DNA of 64,000 nucleotides. It comes from an uncultured Cellvibrio sp. Lineage in GTDB: Bacteria; Pseudomonadota; Gammaproteobacteria; Pseudomonadales; Cellvibrionaceae. A program made the translations under genes and the position numbers. Shown here one piece after another: positions 44,965-53,518 of the stretch. The DNA lies in contig CAMLML010000006.1 of NCBI GenBank assembly GCA_946481095.1, positions 1-64,000 of the forward strand, given 5' to 3'. Every line of letters begins with the position of its first letter. Within the stretch, counting starts at the first letter, position 1. A model generated the notes under the pieces. It was not told the origin of the DNA, searched no databases, and worked only from the letters and a program-made list of their open reading frames with translations.

Positions 44965-46359
44965 ATGAGCAAGATTCTGATTGTTGAAGACGAAAATATT
45001 ATCCGCAATGCTTTGCGCAAGCTTTTGGAACGTAATCTTTATGAAGTTCAGGAAGCACCTTCTGTTAAAGAAGCGATCAAATTTAATCTCAAAGATTTTG
45101 ACCTGATTATCAGTGACCTACGGTTACCGGGTGCGCCGGGCACCGACCTGATCAAACTGGCTGGCGATATACCGGTGTTGATTATGACCAGCTATGCAAG
45201 CCTTCGCTCGGCGGTTGATTCCATGCGTATGGGCGCAGTTGATTACATCGCCAAACCTTTTGATCACGACGAAATGGTCAACGCTGTAAAACGCGTTATA
45301 GGTAAAGCCAAAGCCCAGGCCAAAGTTGTCCCCACCGCCAGTAATGCCATAGCCGGAATGATCGGTGTCAGCGATGTCATGAAAGAGCTGTATAACCGCA
45401 TCCATAAAGTTGCCCCAACCGCCGCCACTGTATTGATTCACGGTGAAACAGGTACCGGAAAAGAGTTGGTAGCCCGTGCCCTGCACGAAGAAAGTACCCG
45501 CAGCAACCACTTGATGATCTCGGTGAACTGCGCGGCCATTCCCGAAACTCTGATTGAATCCGAACTTTTTGGATATGAAAAAGGTGCGTTTACCGGGGCA
45601 TCCAATAATCGTGAAGGATTGGTTGCTGCTGCCGATGGTGGAACCTTATTCCTTGATGAGATAGGTGAACTTCCCCTGGAAGCACAAGCGCGTCTTCTAC
45701 GCGTATTACAGGAGGGAGAGGTCCGACCTTTGGGTTCAGTCGAATCACGCAAGGTAGATGTACGCCTGATTGCAGCCACTCACCGTGACCTGCGCAAACT
45801 GACCAAAGAAAACAAATTCCGCGAAGATCTTTATTTCCGACTCAATGTTGTGCAACTGGAGTTACCACCTCTGCGCCAACGTGGTCGCGATATCATTACA
45901 ATCGCCGAATACCTGCTCCAACGTTACTGCGCACAATTTAACAAACCCCTGTTGAAGCTATCCGAAAAAGCCATTGAATCCATCATGAGCTACCCCTGGC
46001 CGGGTAATGTCCGTGAACTGGAAAACGCCATGCAGCGCGCCGTTATCCTCTGCGAGGATAGCAACGAGATTGGCGACAACCTGTTGTCTATCGATATGGA
46101 AGCTGGCGATATAGGCGATGAAACAACCAGCTCCGTTATTATTTCCCCACGCATAGCCAATCGCAGTAACCCCGGTCATGCGGGTGATGAAGATTTGTCC
46201 CTCGAAGATTATTTCCAACGATTTGTGTTGGAACACCAGGATCGTATGAGTGAAACCGAACTGGCTAAAAAGCTTGGTGTTAGCCGTAAATGCCTCTGGG
46301 AACGTCGTCAGCGCTTGGGTATACCAAGGACAAAAGGTACCTCGGGCATCAAGTCATAA
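44965..46359 (+). CDS. cbrB: Sigma-54-dependent response regulator CbrB
   Basis: 464 aa NtrC-family activator. Receiver domain with Asp51 in LIISDLRLPGAPG; AAA+ domain with Walker A GETGTGKE, GAFTGA loop in YEKGAFTGASN and Walker B GGTLFLDEIGELP; C-terminal Fis-type HTH (SETELAKKLGVSRKCLWERRQRLG). It should activate the sigma-54 promoter found 240 bp downstream, in front of the CrcZ-type RNA, as in Pseudomonas. Confidence 0.96.
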   Translation: MSKILIVEDENIIRNALRKLLERNLYEVQEAPSVKEAIKFNLKDFDLIISDLRLPGAPGTDLIKLAGDIPVLIMTSYASLRSAVDSMRMGAVDYIAKPFDHDEMVNAVKRVIGKAKAQAKVVPTASNAIAGMIGVSDVMKELYNRIHKVAPTAATVLIHGETGTGKELVARALHEESTRSNHLMISVNCAAIPETLIESELFGYEKGAFTGASNNREGLVAAADGGTLFLDEIGELPLEAQARLLRVLQEGEVRPLGSVESRKVDVRLIAATHRDLRKLTKENKFREDLYFRLNVVQLELPPLRQRGRDIITIAEYLLQRYCAQFNKPLLKLSEKAIESIMSYPWPGNVRELENAMQRAVILCEDSNEIGDNLLSIDMEAGDIGDETTSSVIISPRIANRSNPGHAGDEDLSLEDYFQRFVLEHQDRMSETELAKKLGVSRKCLWERRQRLGIPRTKGTSGIKS

Positions 46360-46434
46360 CTTATTTTTCAAAAACCCCCAAAATTGGACACTTGCGTGCT
46401 AAAAGTGACATAAAGAACAGCTTAAACGCCAGAC

Positions 46435-46521
46435 TGTTACTCCCGATCACGCAAGTGTTACCCAGCCAAAAATGTTACCGCTACCCAATTTGAGTAACAC
46501 ATCACATTCAAATATGTAACC
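46435..46521 (+). promoter_or_regulatory. Cluster of TGTTAC/GTAACA half-sites (candidate CbrB enhancer)
   Basis: TGTTAC at 46435, 46456 and 46473, GTAACA at 46494 and a GTAACC at 46516. The pair 46473/46494 is an inverted repeat with a 15-nt spacer. Five half-sites within 90 bp, 75-160 bp upstream of a sigma-54 promoter, fit an NtrC-type enhancer. As far as I recall, Pseudomonas CbrB sites use the same TGTTAC/GTAACA halves. Confidence 0.7.
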
Positions 46522-46594
46522 GTTGGAAATAGCAAAAAGTAATAAAAACTCTTTTAAAAAGTTAACTAATTGATTTTAAAAGATAATTTATAAC

Positions 46595-46610
46595 TGGCAC
46601 AGGAAGTGCT
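46595..46610 (+). promoter_or_regulatory. Sigma-54 promoter of the CrcZ-type RNA
   Basis: TGGCAC-N5-GTGCT (46595-46610); the invariant GG and GC are separated by exactly 10 nt. Predicted start near 46621. Confidence 0.82.
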
Positions 46611-46620
46611 CTATTGCGGC

Positions 46621-47014
46621 CATAACAAAAACAAACAATAAGAAATATTTGCTAACTTCTAATAACAACAACAAATAATAACAACAGCGATTTGACGGAA
46701 TAACAACAAGAAACAATAACAAGAGCGAATCTTTCTGTGCCAAATGTACAGCTAGGAGATCTCAAAAAACAAAAAGTTCTGTATAAGAACAACAAACAAT
46801 AAAATGCTTAACAAGCAGTCAGACGCAAGGCGTCTGGAACATAAGAAAGGCCAATGAAAAGAATTCGACGCGGGGAATAACTTTTCACGTTTTATAGATA
46901 CACAAAGTGAATAACAACAAGGCACAGGTGGGGTTAGCAAACAGTAAGACCCATGAGTTGCCAGATGCACTTAGGTGCTAACCTCTAACGGGAAAGCTTG
47001 GGCTTTCCCGTTTT
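46621..47014 (+). ncRNA. crcZ: CrcZ-type sRNA (Hfq/Crc decoy)
   Basis: A region of about 394 nt without a credible ORF, between cbrB and pcnB as crcZ is in Pseudomonas (about 400 nt there). It starts at a sigma-54 promoter and ends at a strong hairpin. It carries at least five CA-motif clusters of the AACAACAA/AATAACAA type: near 46625, 46662-46686, 46702-46722, 46787-46801 and 46910-46920. CrcZ titrates Hfq/Crc and relieves catabolite repression. Confidence 0.88.
46987..47014 (+). terminator. Terminator of the CrcZ-type RNA
   Basis: ACGGGAAAGC-TTGG-GCTTTCCCGTTTTGC: stem of about 9 bp and a T run. Confidence 0.88.
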
Positions 47015-47094
47015 GCTTTCTGTGAATCTAACTCTAGCTACTCCGTGTCTGTTACACTTCAGCCAAACAAACAGTTCGGGATCTTCAGTTCTCT

Positions 47095-48426
47095 ATGCTC
47101 AAACGCATTTTAAACCTCTTCAAACCGGATACTGATTCAAGCAAAGGACGCATTATCCCCCGCGATCAGCACACAATATCCCGCAAGCATATCAGCCCCG
47201 GCGCATTGAAAGTTATCAGGCAACTTCAGGGGGCGGGCTATCAGGCTTACCTGGTTGGGGGTGGTGTACGCGACCTGCTTCTGGGTAACACGCCCAAAGA
47301 TTTTGATGTGGCCACCAACGCCACACCTGAGCAAGTCAAAAATCAATTCCGGGGGTCGCGCATAGTCGGCAGACGCTTCCAGATTGTTCACGTACGAATG
47401 GGACGTGAAATTATTGAAGTCACGACTTTCCGCGGCCAGGACGATCAGTCAAAGAGCAGTACCAAAAATGAAGATGGCATGTTGTTGCGCGACAATGTCT
47501 ACGGCACTCTTGAGACAGACGCATTGCGTCGGGATTTTACGGTTAACGCGCTGTATTACGACCTGCATGACTTTAGCCTGATTGATTACTGCGAAGGTAT
47601 CAAGGATCTTGAAAAACGCCGTTTGCGGATCATTGGTGACCCCGAAACACGCTACAAGGAAGACCCGGTTCGAATGTTACGAGCACTGCGGTTTGCTGCC
47701 AAATTAGGGTTCTCGATTGAAACCACGACAGCAAAACCCATCAGTGAGCTTAGCCACCTGTTATTAAACGTGTCAGATGCCCGACTGTTTGAGGAATTGC
47801 TCAAGCTCTTTCTGAATGGTTCAGCAACGGCAACATTTTATCTATTGCGGGAATACGATCTCTTATCGATTTTATTACCCGGTACAGACGCGGCACTTAA
47901 ATCCGGCGACACACTGGGCCTGGCCATCGTCGAAAAATGCATGACCAACACTGATAAACGCATTCGTGCCGACAAAACCGTAACGCCCGCATTTCTTTAC
48001 GCTGCTCTCTTGTGGCCGGCATTACAGGCCAGATTCAAAACCTTGTGTAAAGACTTGCCAGCTGCCCAGGCCTGGATACAAGCCTCACAGCAAGTGATAC
48101 AGCAGCAATTGACCCGTACAGCTATTCCCAAACGCTTTACCCTTCCCATGCGCGAAATATGGGATTTACAAAACCGTTTGCCACACAGGTCCGGACTAAA
48201 AGCCCTGCGGACACTGGATCACCCCCGATTCAGGGCTGCTTACGATTTCCTGTTGATGCGTGAAGACTCGGGGGAGGATTTGCAGGGTTTGGGGCAATGG
48301 TGGACCCATTATCAAACGGCCGATGACGAACAGCGTATTTCCATGGTTAAAGCGCTCAGTAAACCTATGAGCGAGGCGAAGCCCCGCAGCCGTCGTCCCC
48401 GAAAAGCCAAACCCAAAGCAGAATAA
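47095..48426 (+). CDS. pcnB: Poly(A) polymerase I
   Basis: 443 aa nucleotidyltransferase that adds 3' poly(A) to RNAs for decay. Diagnostic LVGGGVRDLLLGNTPKDFDVATNA near residue 55, then RDFTVNALYYD and the RNA-binding RMLRALRFAAKLGF. The C-terminal tail is very basic (KPRSRRPRKAKPKA). N-terminal Lys/Arg-rich segment. Directly before folK, as in pseudomonads. Confidence 0.95.
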   Translation: MLKRILNLFKPDTDSSKGRIIPRDQHTISRKHISPGALKVIRQLQGAGYQAYLVGGGVRDLLLGNTPKDFDVATNATPEQVKNQFRGSRIVGRRFQIVHVRMGREIIEVTTFRGQDDQSKSSTKNEDGMLLRDNVYGTLETDALRRDFTVNALYYDLHDFSLIDYCEGIKDLEKRRLRIIGDPETRYKEDPVRMLRALRFAAKLGFSIETTTAKPISELSHLLLNVSDARLFEELLKLFLNGSATATFYLLREYDLLSILLPGTDAALKSGDTLGLAIVEKCMTNTDKRIRADKTVTPAFLYAALLWPALQARFKTLCKDLPAAQAWIQASQQVIQQQLTRTAIPKRFTLPMREIWDLQNRLPHRSGLKALRTLDHPRFRAAYDFLLMREDSGEDLQGLGQWWTHYQTADDEQRISMVKALSKPMSEAKPRSRRPRKAKPKAE

Positions 48427-48430
48427 AAAT

Positions 48431-48916
48431 ATGTCTCTGGCTTATGTGGGACTAGGTAGTAATTTACAACAGCCTCTTCATCAAATTACACGGGCACTGC
48501 AAGAGTTGGATCAAATTCCTGAAACAAGGCTGCTAAAATCCTCACGTATGTACCAGAGCCAGGCAATTGGTCCAGAGCAACCGGACTTCATCAATGCCGC
48601 TGTATCGCTGGAAACTGGCCTCGATCCGTTTTCTCTATTGGATGAATTGCAAAAAATCGAGCAAACTCACCAACGCCGCCGTGAACAGCATTGGGGCCCG
48701 CGGACGCTGGATCTGGATCTGTTGTTATTCGGCCAACAGCAAATTCAATCAACACGCTTAATTATTCCGCACCCTTATTTGACGGAAAGGGCTTTTGTGC
48801 TTTTACCTTTGATAGATCTTGATGCTAATTTACGCTTGCCGGATGGCAGTTTGGTGCAATCCTGGTTGATAAATTGCCAGTCTCAAAAAATTCAGGTGCT
48901 CCCTGAAATAATGTAG
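48431..48916 (+). CDS. folK: 2-amino-4-hydroxy-6-hydroxymethyldihydropteridine pyrophosphokinase
   Basis: 161 aa. YVGLGSNLQQPLHQI at the N-terminus, QPDFINAAVSLETGL, RRREQHWGPRTLDLDLLLFG and LIIPHPYLTERAFVLLPL are the HPPK signature blocks. It transfers diphosphate to the pterin in folate synthesis. 4 nt after pcnB. Confidence 0.96.
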   Translation: MSLAYVGLGSNLQQPLHQITRALQELDQIPETRLLKSSRMYQSQAIGPEQPDFINAAVSLETGLDPFSLLDELQKIEQTHQRRREQHWGPRTLDLDLLLFGQQQIQSTRLIIPHPYLTERAFVLLPLIDLDANLRLPDGSLVQSWLINCQSQKIQVLPEIM

Positions 48917-48927
48917 AGGACTTAATT

Positions 48928-49611
48928 GTGACCCCCCTGTTTGACGAAATTAATCTGGATCTCAATCGCGAAAAATTACCGCGATTTATTGCTGTTGAAG
49001 GTTGTATAGGTGTTGGCAAAACCACTTTGGCACGCAATCTGGCCAATTTATTTAATTACGAAACTTTATTGGAGCAAGCAGACGAAAATCCTTTTTTGGA
49101 AAAGTTTTACAGAGATCCAAAAGCAACTGCATTACCCACTCAATTATTTTTTTTATTTCAACGCGCCAACCAACTGGGCGATTTACGACAAAATGATTTA
49201 TTCAGCCCCATACGCGTAGCCGATTTTTTAATGGATAAAGATCAACTGTTTGCAAAAGTTACACTTGATAAGGACGAATATAATATTTATCAACAAGTAT
49301 TTGACAGGCTGACGATTGATTCGCCAACACCTGACCTGGTGATTTATTTGCAAGCGCCGGTTGATATTTTACTGGATCGAATTCGTCAACGCGGAATTGC
49401 TGCCGAGCAATACATTACACGGGATTACTTATCTGCATTGAATGATGCCTATACCGAATTTTTTCATTTTTATGATCGCGCGCCATTATTAATCGTCAAC
49501 GCCAGAGAACTCAATTTGGCAACCAACCGTGAGCATTTCAAACAATTGGTTAATTATATTTTACATATCAAAAACGGCCGTCATTATTACAACCCCAGCC
49601 CCGAACTATAA
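48928..49611 (+). CDS. Deoxynucleoside kinase family protein
   Basis: 227 aa. P-loop in FIAVEGCIGVGKTTLARNLA, then ENPFLEKFYRDPKATALPTQLFFLFQR and the lid Arg region LDRIRQRGIAAEQYI, all typical of the dNK/dGK/dAK family, which phosphorylates deoxynucleosides for salvage. Start is GTG 48928 with GAGG upstream. It sits between folK and panB, likely in one transcription unit, though substrate is unknown. Confidence 0.88.
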   Translation: MTPLFDEINLDLNREKLPRFIAVEGCIGVGKTTLARNLANLFNYETLLEQADENPFLEKFYRDPKATALPTQLFFLFQRANQLGDLRQNDLFSPIRVADFLMDKDQLFAKVTLDKDEYNIYQQVFDRLTIDSPTPDLVIYLQAPVDILLDRIRQRGIAAEQYITRDYLSALNDAYTEFFHFYDRAPLLIVNARELNLATNREHFKQLVNYILHIKNGRHYYNPSPEL

Positions 49612-49622
49612 CGGAGACTGTC

Positions 49623-50459
49623 ATGCCTTATTCCAGCATCAGCACACCTACCAGCAATACACAGCTCACAAAAAAAATCACCATTAATAGCTTGCAAAAA
49701 CTTAAAGCGGCAAAAGAAAAATTTGTCGTTATATCGCTTTACGACGCACACATGGCAGCTATGGCTGAACGCTGTGGTGTGGAAGTGGTATTGGTTGGCG
49801 ATTCGCTTGGCATGACTGTTTTGGGGTACGACAGCACTATTCCTGTCACTATGGAACAAATGATTTATCACGTAGAGGCAGTTGCGCGTGGAAACAAAAA
49901 ATCCCTGATCATGGGCGATTTGCCTTTTATGACTTATGCCACCACTGAAGATGCATTGCGCAATTGCGCGCGCATCATGCAGGCCGGCGCACATATGGTA
50001 AAACTCGAGGGTGGCACATGGCTCGCCGATACGGTGAAACAATTATCCGAGCGCGGTATTCCGGTGTGTGCGCATCTGGGGCTAACCCCTCAATCAGTTA
50101 ATAAATTTGGCGGCTTCCGGGTACAAGGTCGCGATCAAATTACTGCAGAAAAAATTCGTCGCGATGCAATGATATTAACTGATGCAGGCGCTGATTTATT
50201 ATTGCTCGAATGCGTTCCATCATTACTGGCCAAACAAATTACAGACGATATTTCAATTCCCACTATAGGAATAGGGGCAGGACGCGATACAGACTCCCAG
50301 GTTTTAGTCATTAATGATATTTTGGGCTTGACTGAGCAACCCCCAAAATTTTCCAAAAATTTTTTATTGGAATCCAAAGATATTCCCGGTGCCATGCAAA
50401 AATATGTTGCTGATGTGAAGGCAGAAATTTTTCCGGGAGATGAGAATATTTTTGTGTGA
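49623..50459 (+). CDS. panB: 3-methyl-2-oxobutanoate hydroxymethyltransferase
   Basis: First step of pantothenate synthesis. 278 aa; GVEVVLVGDSLGMTVLGYDSTIPVTMEQM, MGDLPFMTYAT, AGAHMVKLEGG and LGLTPQSVNKFGGFRVQGR are conserved PanB blocks. GGAGAC lies upstream of the ATG. panC, often adjacent, is not found after it. Confidence 0.96.
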   Translation: MPYSSISTPTSNTQLTKKITINSLQKLKAAKEKFVVISLYDAHMAAMAERCGVEVVLVGDSLGMTVLGYDSTIPVTMEQMIYHVEAVARGNKKSLIMGDLPFMTYATTEDALRNCARIMQAGAHMVKLEGGTWLADTVKQLSERGIPVCAHLGLTPQSVNKFGGFRVQGRDQITAEKIRRDAMILTDAGADLLLLECVPSLLAKQITDDISIPTIGIGAGRDTDSQVLVINDILGLTEQPPKFSKNFLLESKDIPGAMQKYVADVKAEIFPGDENIFV

Positions 50460-50461
50460 AA

Positions 50462-50492
50462 AATAAAAAAGCCGATGTTTTTCAACATCGGC
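50462..50492 (-). terminator. Rho-independent terminator reading on the minus strand
   Basis: GCCGATGTT (50471-50479) pairs with AACATCGGC (50484-50492); the T-rich tract lies on the minus strand only. Confidence 0.8.
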
Positions 50493-50640
50493 CAAGACCA
50501 TACTAGATACAAAACAAAGGGAGTTCCAACTGGGCCTCAAAATACCCAAGGGTAATGCTTTACCCCATTTCAAGTCATCACAGGGACGCTACACACTAAC
50601 ACCCCTGTGGTGATGTTCAGCACCACCCTGAACTTAAGTA
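50463..50640 (-). ncRNA. Candidate structured sRNA antisense to the panB 3' flank
   Basis: On the minus strand TTGAAA-N17-TTATCC (50675-50647) gives a start near 50640, and a hairpin GGCCGATGTT-GAAA-AACATCGGC followed by TTTTTTATTTTT ends it (50492-50462). Between them are three more possible stems: GTGGTG/CACCAC, CACAGGG/CCCTGTG and GGGTAA/TTACCC. The T run is only on the minus side, so this is not a simple panB terminator. No ORF. Confidence 0.5.
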
Positions 50641-50839
50641 TTGTTCGGATAACAGAATTCGCTAGTGTTTTTCAAATTATTTTTAAATTGTTTTGCAATT
50701 ATACAAATTCATTGATTCTAATTGGATATAAGTAATATTTACACCAATCCAGGTTTATGTCATTCCTGTGAAAACAGAATCTGTTATGGAAATGCGAAGA
50801 AAAAATTGGACAAGGCGATTCGTGTATAGGCCTATAAGT

Positions 50840-51172
50840 TTATTCCTGCATTGTCAAAGTCAATGCATCAGGAATTAAACGCTCCAAACTGGCGGCTGTT
50901 GTTGAATGCAAGACCAACTCATGAATGTATTTATTGAGCTGCATCAATTTAACCTGGGCCACACCAAAAGATTCCGTTATAGATTCATAACGCAAGTCGT
51001 GATCCTGAACACTGAGTTTGTTTAACTCGGACAACTCGGCGTAAATAGCCCGAATAATGTCGTAGAAGAAATCTTTATTATCCGCTGAATTGGCCTCCCA
51101 ATAGGCTTTGTCCAATCCGGCCAGTAGTTCTTCCAAAATAAAGATTGCTTTGGAAATCGTTGCATAACCCAT
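50840..51172 (-). CDS. Hypothetical alpha-helical protein
   Basis: 110 aa, no family recognised. It is highly alpha-helical in appearance (AIFILEELLAGLDKAYWEAN, DIIRAIYAELSELNKLSVQ, QLNKYIHELVLHSTTAASLERLI) with no signal peptide or membrane segment, so probably cytosolic. ATG at 51172 with GGTGAAG upstream. Its predicted downstream neighbour on the same strand is the candidate sRNA. Confidence 0.65.
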   Translation of the reverse strand: MGYATISKAIFILEELLAGLDKAYWEANSADNKDFFYDIIRAIYAELSELNKLSVQDHDLRYESITESFGVAQVKLMQLNKYIHELVLHSTTAASLERLIPDALTLTMQE

Positions 51173-51294
51173 ACTTCACCCATTGATACCCGGCTCATTA
51201 TTTTTTTCAGTATAGAAGGCTTTGCACATTTTGCCTCAGAATATAGCCTGAAGTAGTATCCATCCGCCGCTCAATAACCGAAAAGTCAGGATCT

Positions 51295-51906
51295 ATGGAA
51301 GTGCTAAATTCCTCGTTTGCGTTTATTACACTCACCCTGTTCCTGTCCGCCAGTCCTGGTCCCGTCATGATCAACTGCATGACCGATGCAGCCCATTACG
51401 GTTTGAGAAAAACGTTTCGCACTATGTTTGGCGTCAGCCTTGGTAATTTAACCTTGATTTTGCTTTCTGCATTCGGGGTTGCTTTATTTCTGCAAAAGTC
51501 TCCTGCAGCCCTGATCTGGATTCAATATATCGGTGGCGCTTATTTAATTTATCTTGGAATGCAATTATTCATGCGCACAGGAATCAATCCCGATTCCACA
51601 AAAAAATTCCAGGATTCACGGCTATTTCTGAAAGGCTTTCTCATAGCTGCCACCAATCCAAAAGGTATTATTTATTTTGGTGCACTGTTCCCACAATTTA
51701 TTCATCCATCACAAAATTGGCCAATACAATATGTATATCTCACGCTGATTTTTTTATGTATTGATTTATGCTGGATGTTGATTTACGCCATTTCAGGTAA
51801 AAAAATGATGCTCTGGATTAAATCCCCGCAACATCACACAGTATTTAACCGAATCTGCGGGGGATTATTAATTGTTGCCGGTATTGCTCTGGGGTTTTAT
51901 AAATGA
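51295..51906 (+). CDS. LysE-family amino-acid exporter
   Basis: 203 aa, about six membrane helices. LSASPGPVMINCMTDAAHYGLRKTFRT near the N-terminus and KGFLIAATNPKGIIYFGALFPQFI are LysE/RhtB family marks. Substrate unknown. Good Shine-Dalgarno (CAGGA). Confidence 0.88.
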   Translation: MEVLNSSFAFITLTLFLSASPGPVMINCMTDAAHYGLRKTFRTMFGVSLGNLTLILLSAFGVALFLQKSPAALIWIQYIGGAYLIYLGMQLFMRTGINPDSTKKFQDSRLFLKGFLIAATNPKGIIYFGALFPQFIHPSQNWPIQYVYLTLIFLCIDLCWMLIYAISGKKMMLWIKSPQHHTVFNRICGGLLIVAGIALGFYK

Positions 51907-51926
51907 GTAAACCACGGTCGTGGATT

Positions 51927-52391
51927 TTATTCATTCAAATAATTTTTTATTCGCAACAAACTTTTTTCTACATCAGAACCCTGAGCTGCATATCGTAAAC
52001 CTTGAAGCACAAAATTTTTGGCCTGTTGTGGCATTTGCAATTGCATATAACTTTGCGCCAAAACCAGATATAAACTGGCTGCACGTCGATCAATACGCAA
52101 CCCGCGCTCCGCTGTTGCAATAGCAGATTGATACTGTCCTGCCTGATATTGTTGACGTGCCATTGCTGCCAAACTGTCAGTTGCAATACTCACTACAGGC
52201 TGAGGTCTGCTGGTCTCTGTGGGTTTTACAGGTTGTACCGCTCGCGGAGCGCTGGTATCACCACTCTCCTCTTGTGGCTGCTCCTGTTCAATTTCCACTT
52301 CATCTGCTTCAGTAACAGGCTCGGTATGCGTTGCACAAGCTGTCAGCAAACTGAAGATTGAAAAACATGTCACCCACAATAATTTACGCAT
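51927..52391 (-). CDS. Putative TPR lipoprotein
   Basis: 154 aa. Lipobox SLLTAC (Cys19), then an acidic/proline-rich linker (residues about 25-70) and two TPR-like helix pairs (AARQQYQAGQYQSAIATAERGL-like, SLYLVLAQSYMQLQMPQQAKNFV). It may be a small outer-membrane assembly or scaffolding factor; no precise family is claimed. Convergent with lysE. Confidence 0.68.
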   Translation of the reverse strand: MRKLLWVTCFSIFSLLTACATHTEPVTEADEVEIEQEQPQEESGDTSAPRAVQPVKPTETSRPQPVVSIATDSLAAMARQQYQAGQYQSAIATAERGLRIDRRAASLYLVLAQSYMQLQMPQQAKNFVLQGLRYAAQGSDVEKSLLRIKNYLNE

Positions 52392-52483
52392 AACACTACC
52401 CTTAAATAAATTGACGCTTAAATAAATTGCCCGGGATTATACGTGAGCCGCTAGAATGGTGGAAATTATTTGGGTAATTCATC

Positions 52484-53464
52484 ATGGTGCAAGATCATCC
52501 CTATGCAGCGCTGACACCGGATCTGGTTTTGACGGCTGTTGAATCCACAGGATTACTCAGTGATGCACGCATATCCGCTCTCAACAGTTATGAAAATCGT
52601 GTTTATCAAGTTGGCGTGGAATCATCGCAACCGGTGATAGTGAAATTTTACCGGCCGGATCGATGGACAGATCAACAAATTCTGGAAGAACATCAATTCA
52701 CACTGGCGCTGCAAGATCTGGATATTTCTGTAGTAGCTCCGACAGTGGATGCCGATGGCAAAACCTTGCATCAATTCGAGCAATTTCGTTTTTCACTTTA
52801 TGCCCGTCAGGGTGGGCACGCACCCAATCTGGATGATATGGATACACTCTTGTCATTGGGCCGCACATTGGGTCGTATACACGCACTCGGCAAAGCAAAA
52901 ACATTTATTCATCGCCCGGAAATTACGTTGCAAACTTTTGGATTGGATAGCGTTGAATTTTTATTGGCGCATCATTTTATCCCGGAAAATTTGCAAAAAG
53001 CTTATAGCAGTTTGGCTGAAGATTTACTCAAGGCTTGCAAAGAAAAAATGCAAATCCCCTACAATAAAATCGGCCTGCATGGTGACTGTCACCCGGGTAA
53101 TATTTTGTGGCGAAATGATGTCGCCCATTTTGTCGATTTTGATGATGCCCGTAATGGCCCGGCTATTCAGGATTTGTGGATGTTGTTATCCGGTGAGCGT
53201 CAGCAACAAACCGAACAACTCAGCGAAATATTGGAGGGTTATCGTGAATTTTGCGATTTTGATCTGCGGGAGTTAGCGCTCATCGAAAGCCTGCGCAGTT
53301 TGCGCATTATCCACTACAGCGCATGGTTGGCGCGCCGCTGGCAAGATCCCGCTTTTCCCAAATTTTTCCCATGGTTCAATACCGAACGTTATTGGGGTGA
53401 ACATATTTTGCAATTACGTGAACAACTGGCTGCAATCAACGAACCGCCATTAGTGATTTATTGA
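52484..53464 (+). CDS. srkA: Stress response kinase A
   Basis: 326 aa, YihE/RdoA type aminoglycoside-phosphotransferase-like kinase. VIVKFYRPDRW, GLHGDCHPGNILW (catalytic Asp) and HFVDFDDARNGPAIQDLWMLL (metal Asp) are intact. In E. coli SrkA counters stress-induced death. It ends 55 nt before the cysE ATG. Confidence 0.92.
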   Translation: MVQDHPYAALTPDLVLTAVESTGLLSDARISALNSYENRVYQVGVESSQPVIVKFYRPDRWTDQQILEEHQFTLALQDLDISVVAPTVDADGKTLHQFEQFRFSLYARQGGHAPNLDDMDTLLSLGRTLGRIHALGKAKTFIHRPEITLQTFGLDSVEFLLAHHFIPENLQKAYSSLAEDLLKACKEKMQIPYNKIGLHGDCHPGNILWRNDVAHFVDFDDARNGPAIQDLWMLLSGERQQQTEQLSEILEGYREFCDFDLRELALIESLRSLRIIHYSAWLARRWQDPAFPKFFPWFNTERYWGEHILQLREQLAAINEPPLVIY

Positions 53465-53518
53465 TGTTTTTATTTGAATCACGTGATAATGCCTGGACAA
53501 ACAGCAGAGGATTCTTCC

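Noticed and set aside
46390..46457. Inverted repeat ACTTGCGTG/CACGCAAGT as cbrB terminator
   Set aside because: The arms are about 50 nt apart without a T run; more likely chance or part of the control region.
46752..46970. Minus-strand open frame within the cbrB-pcnB gap
   Set aside because: It lies in the CA-motif RNA, has no Shine-Dalgarno and low-complexity sequence; the CrcZ interpretation explains the region.
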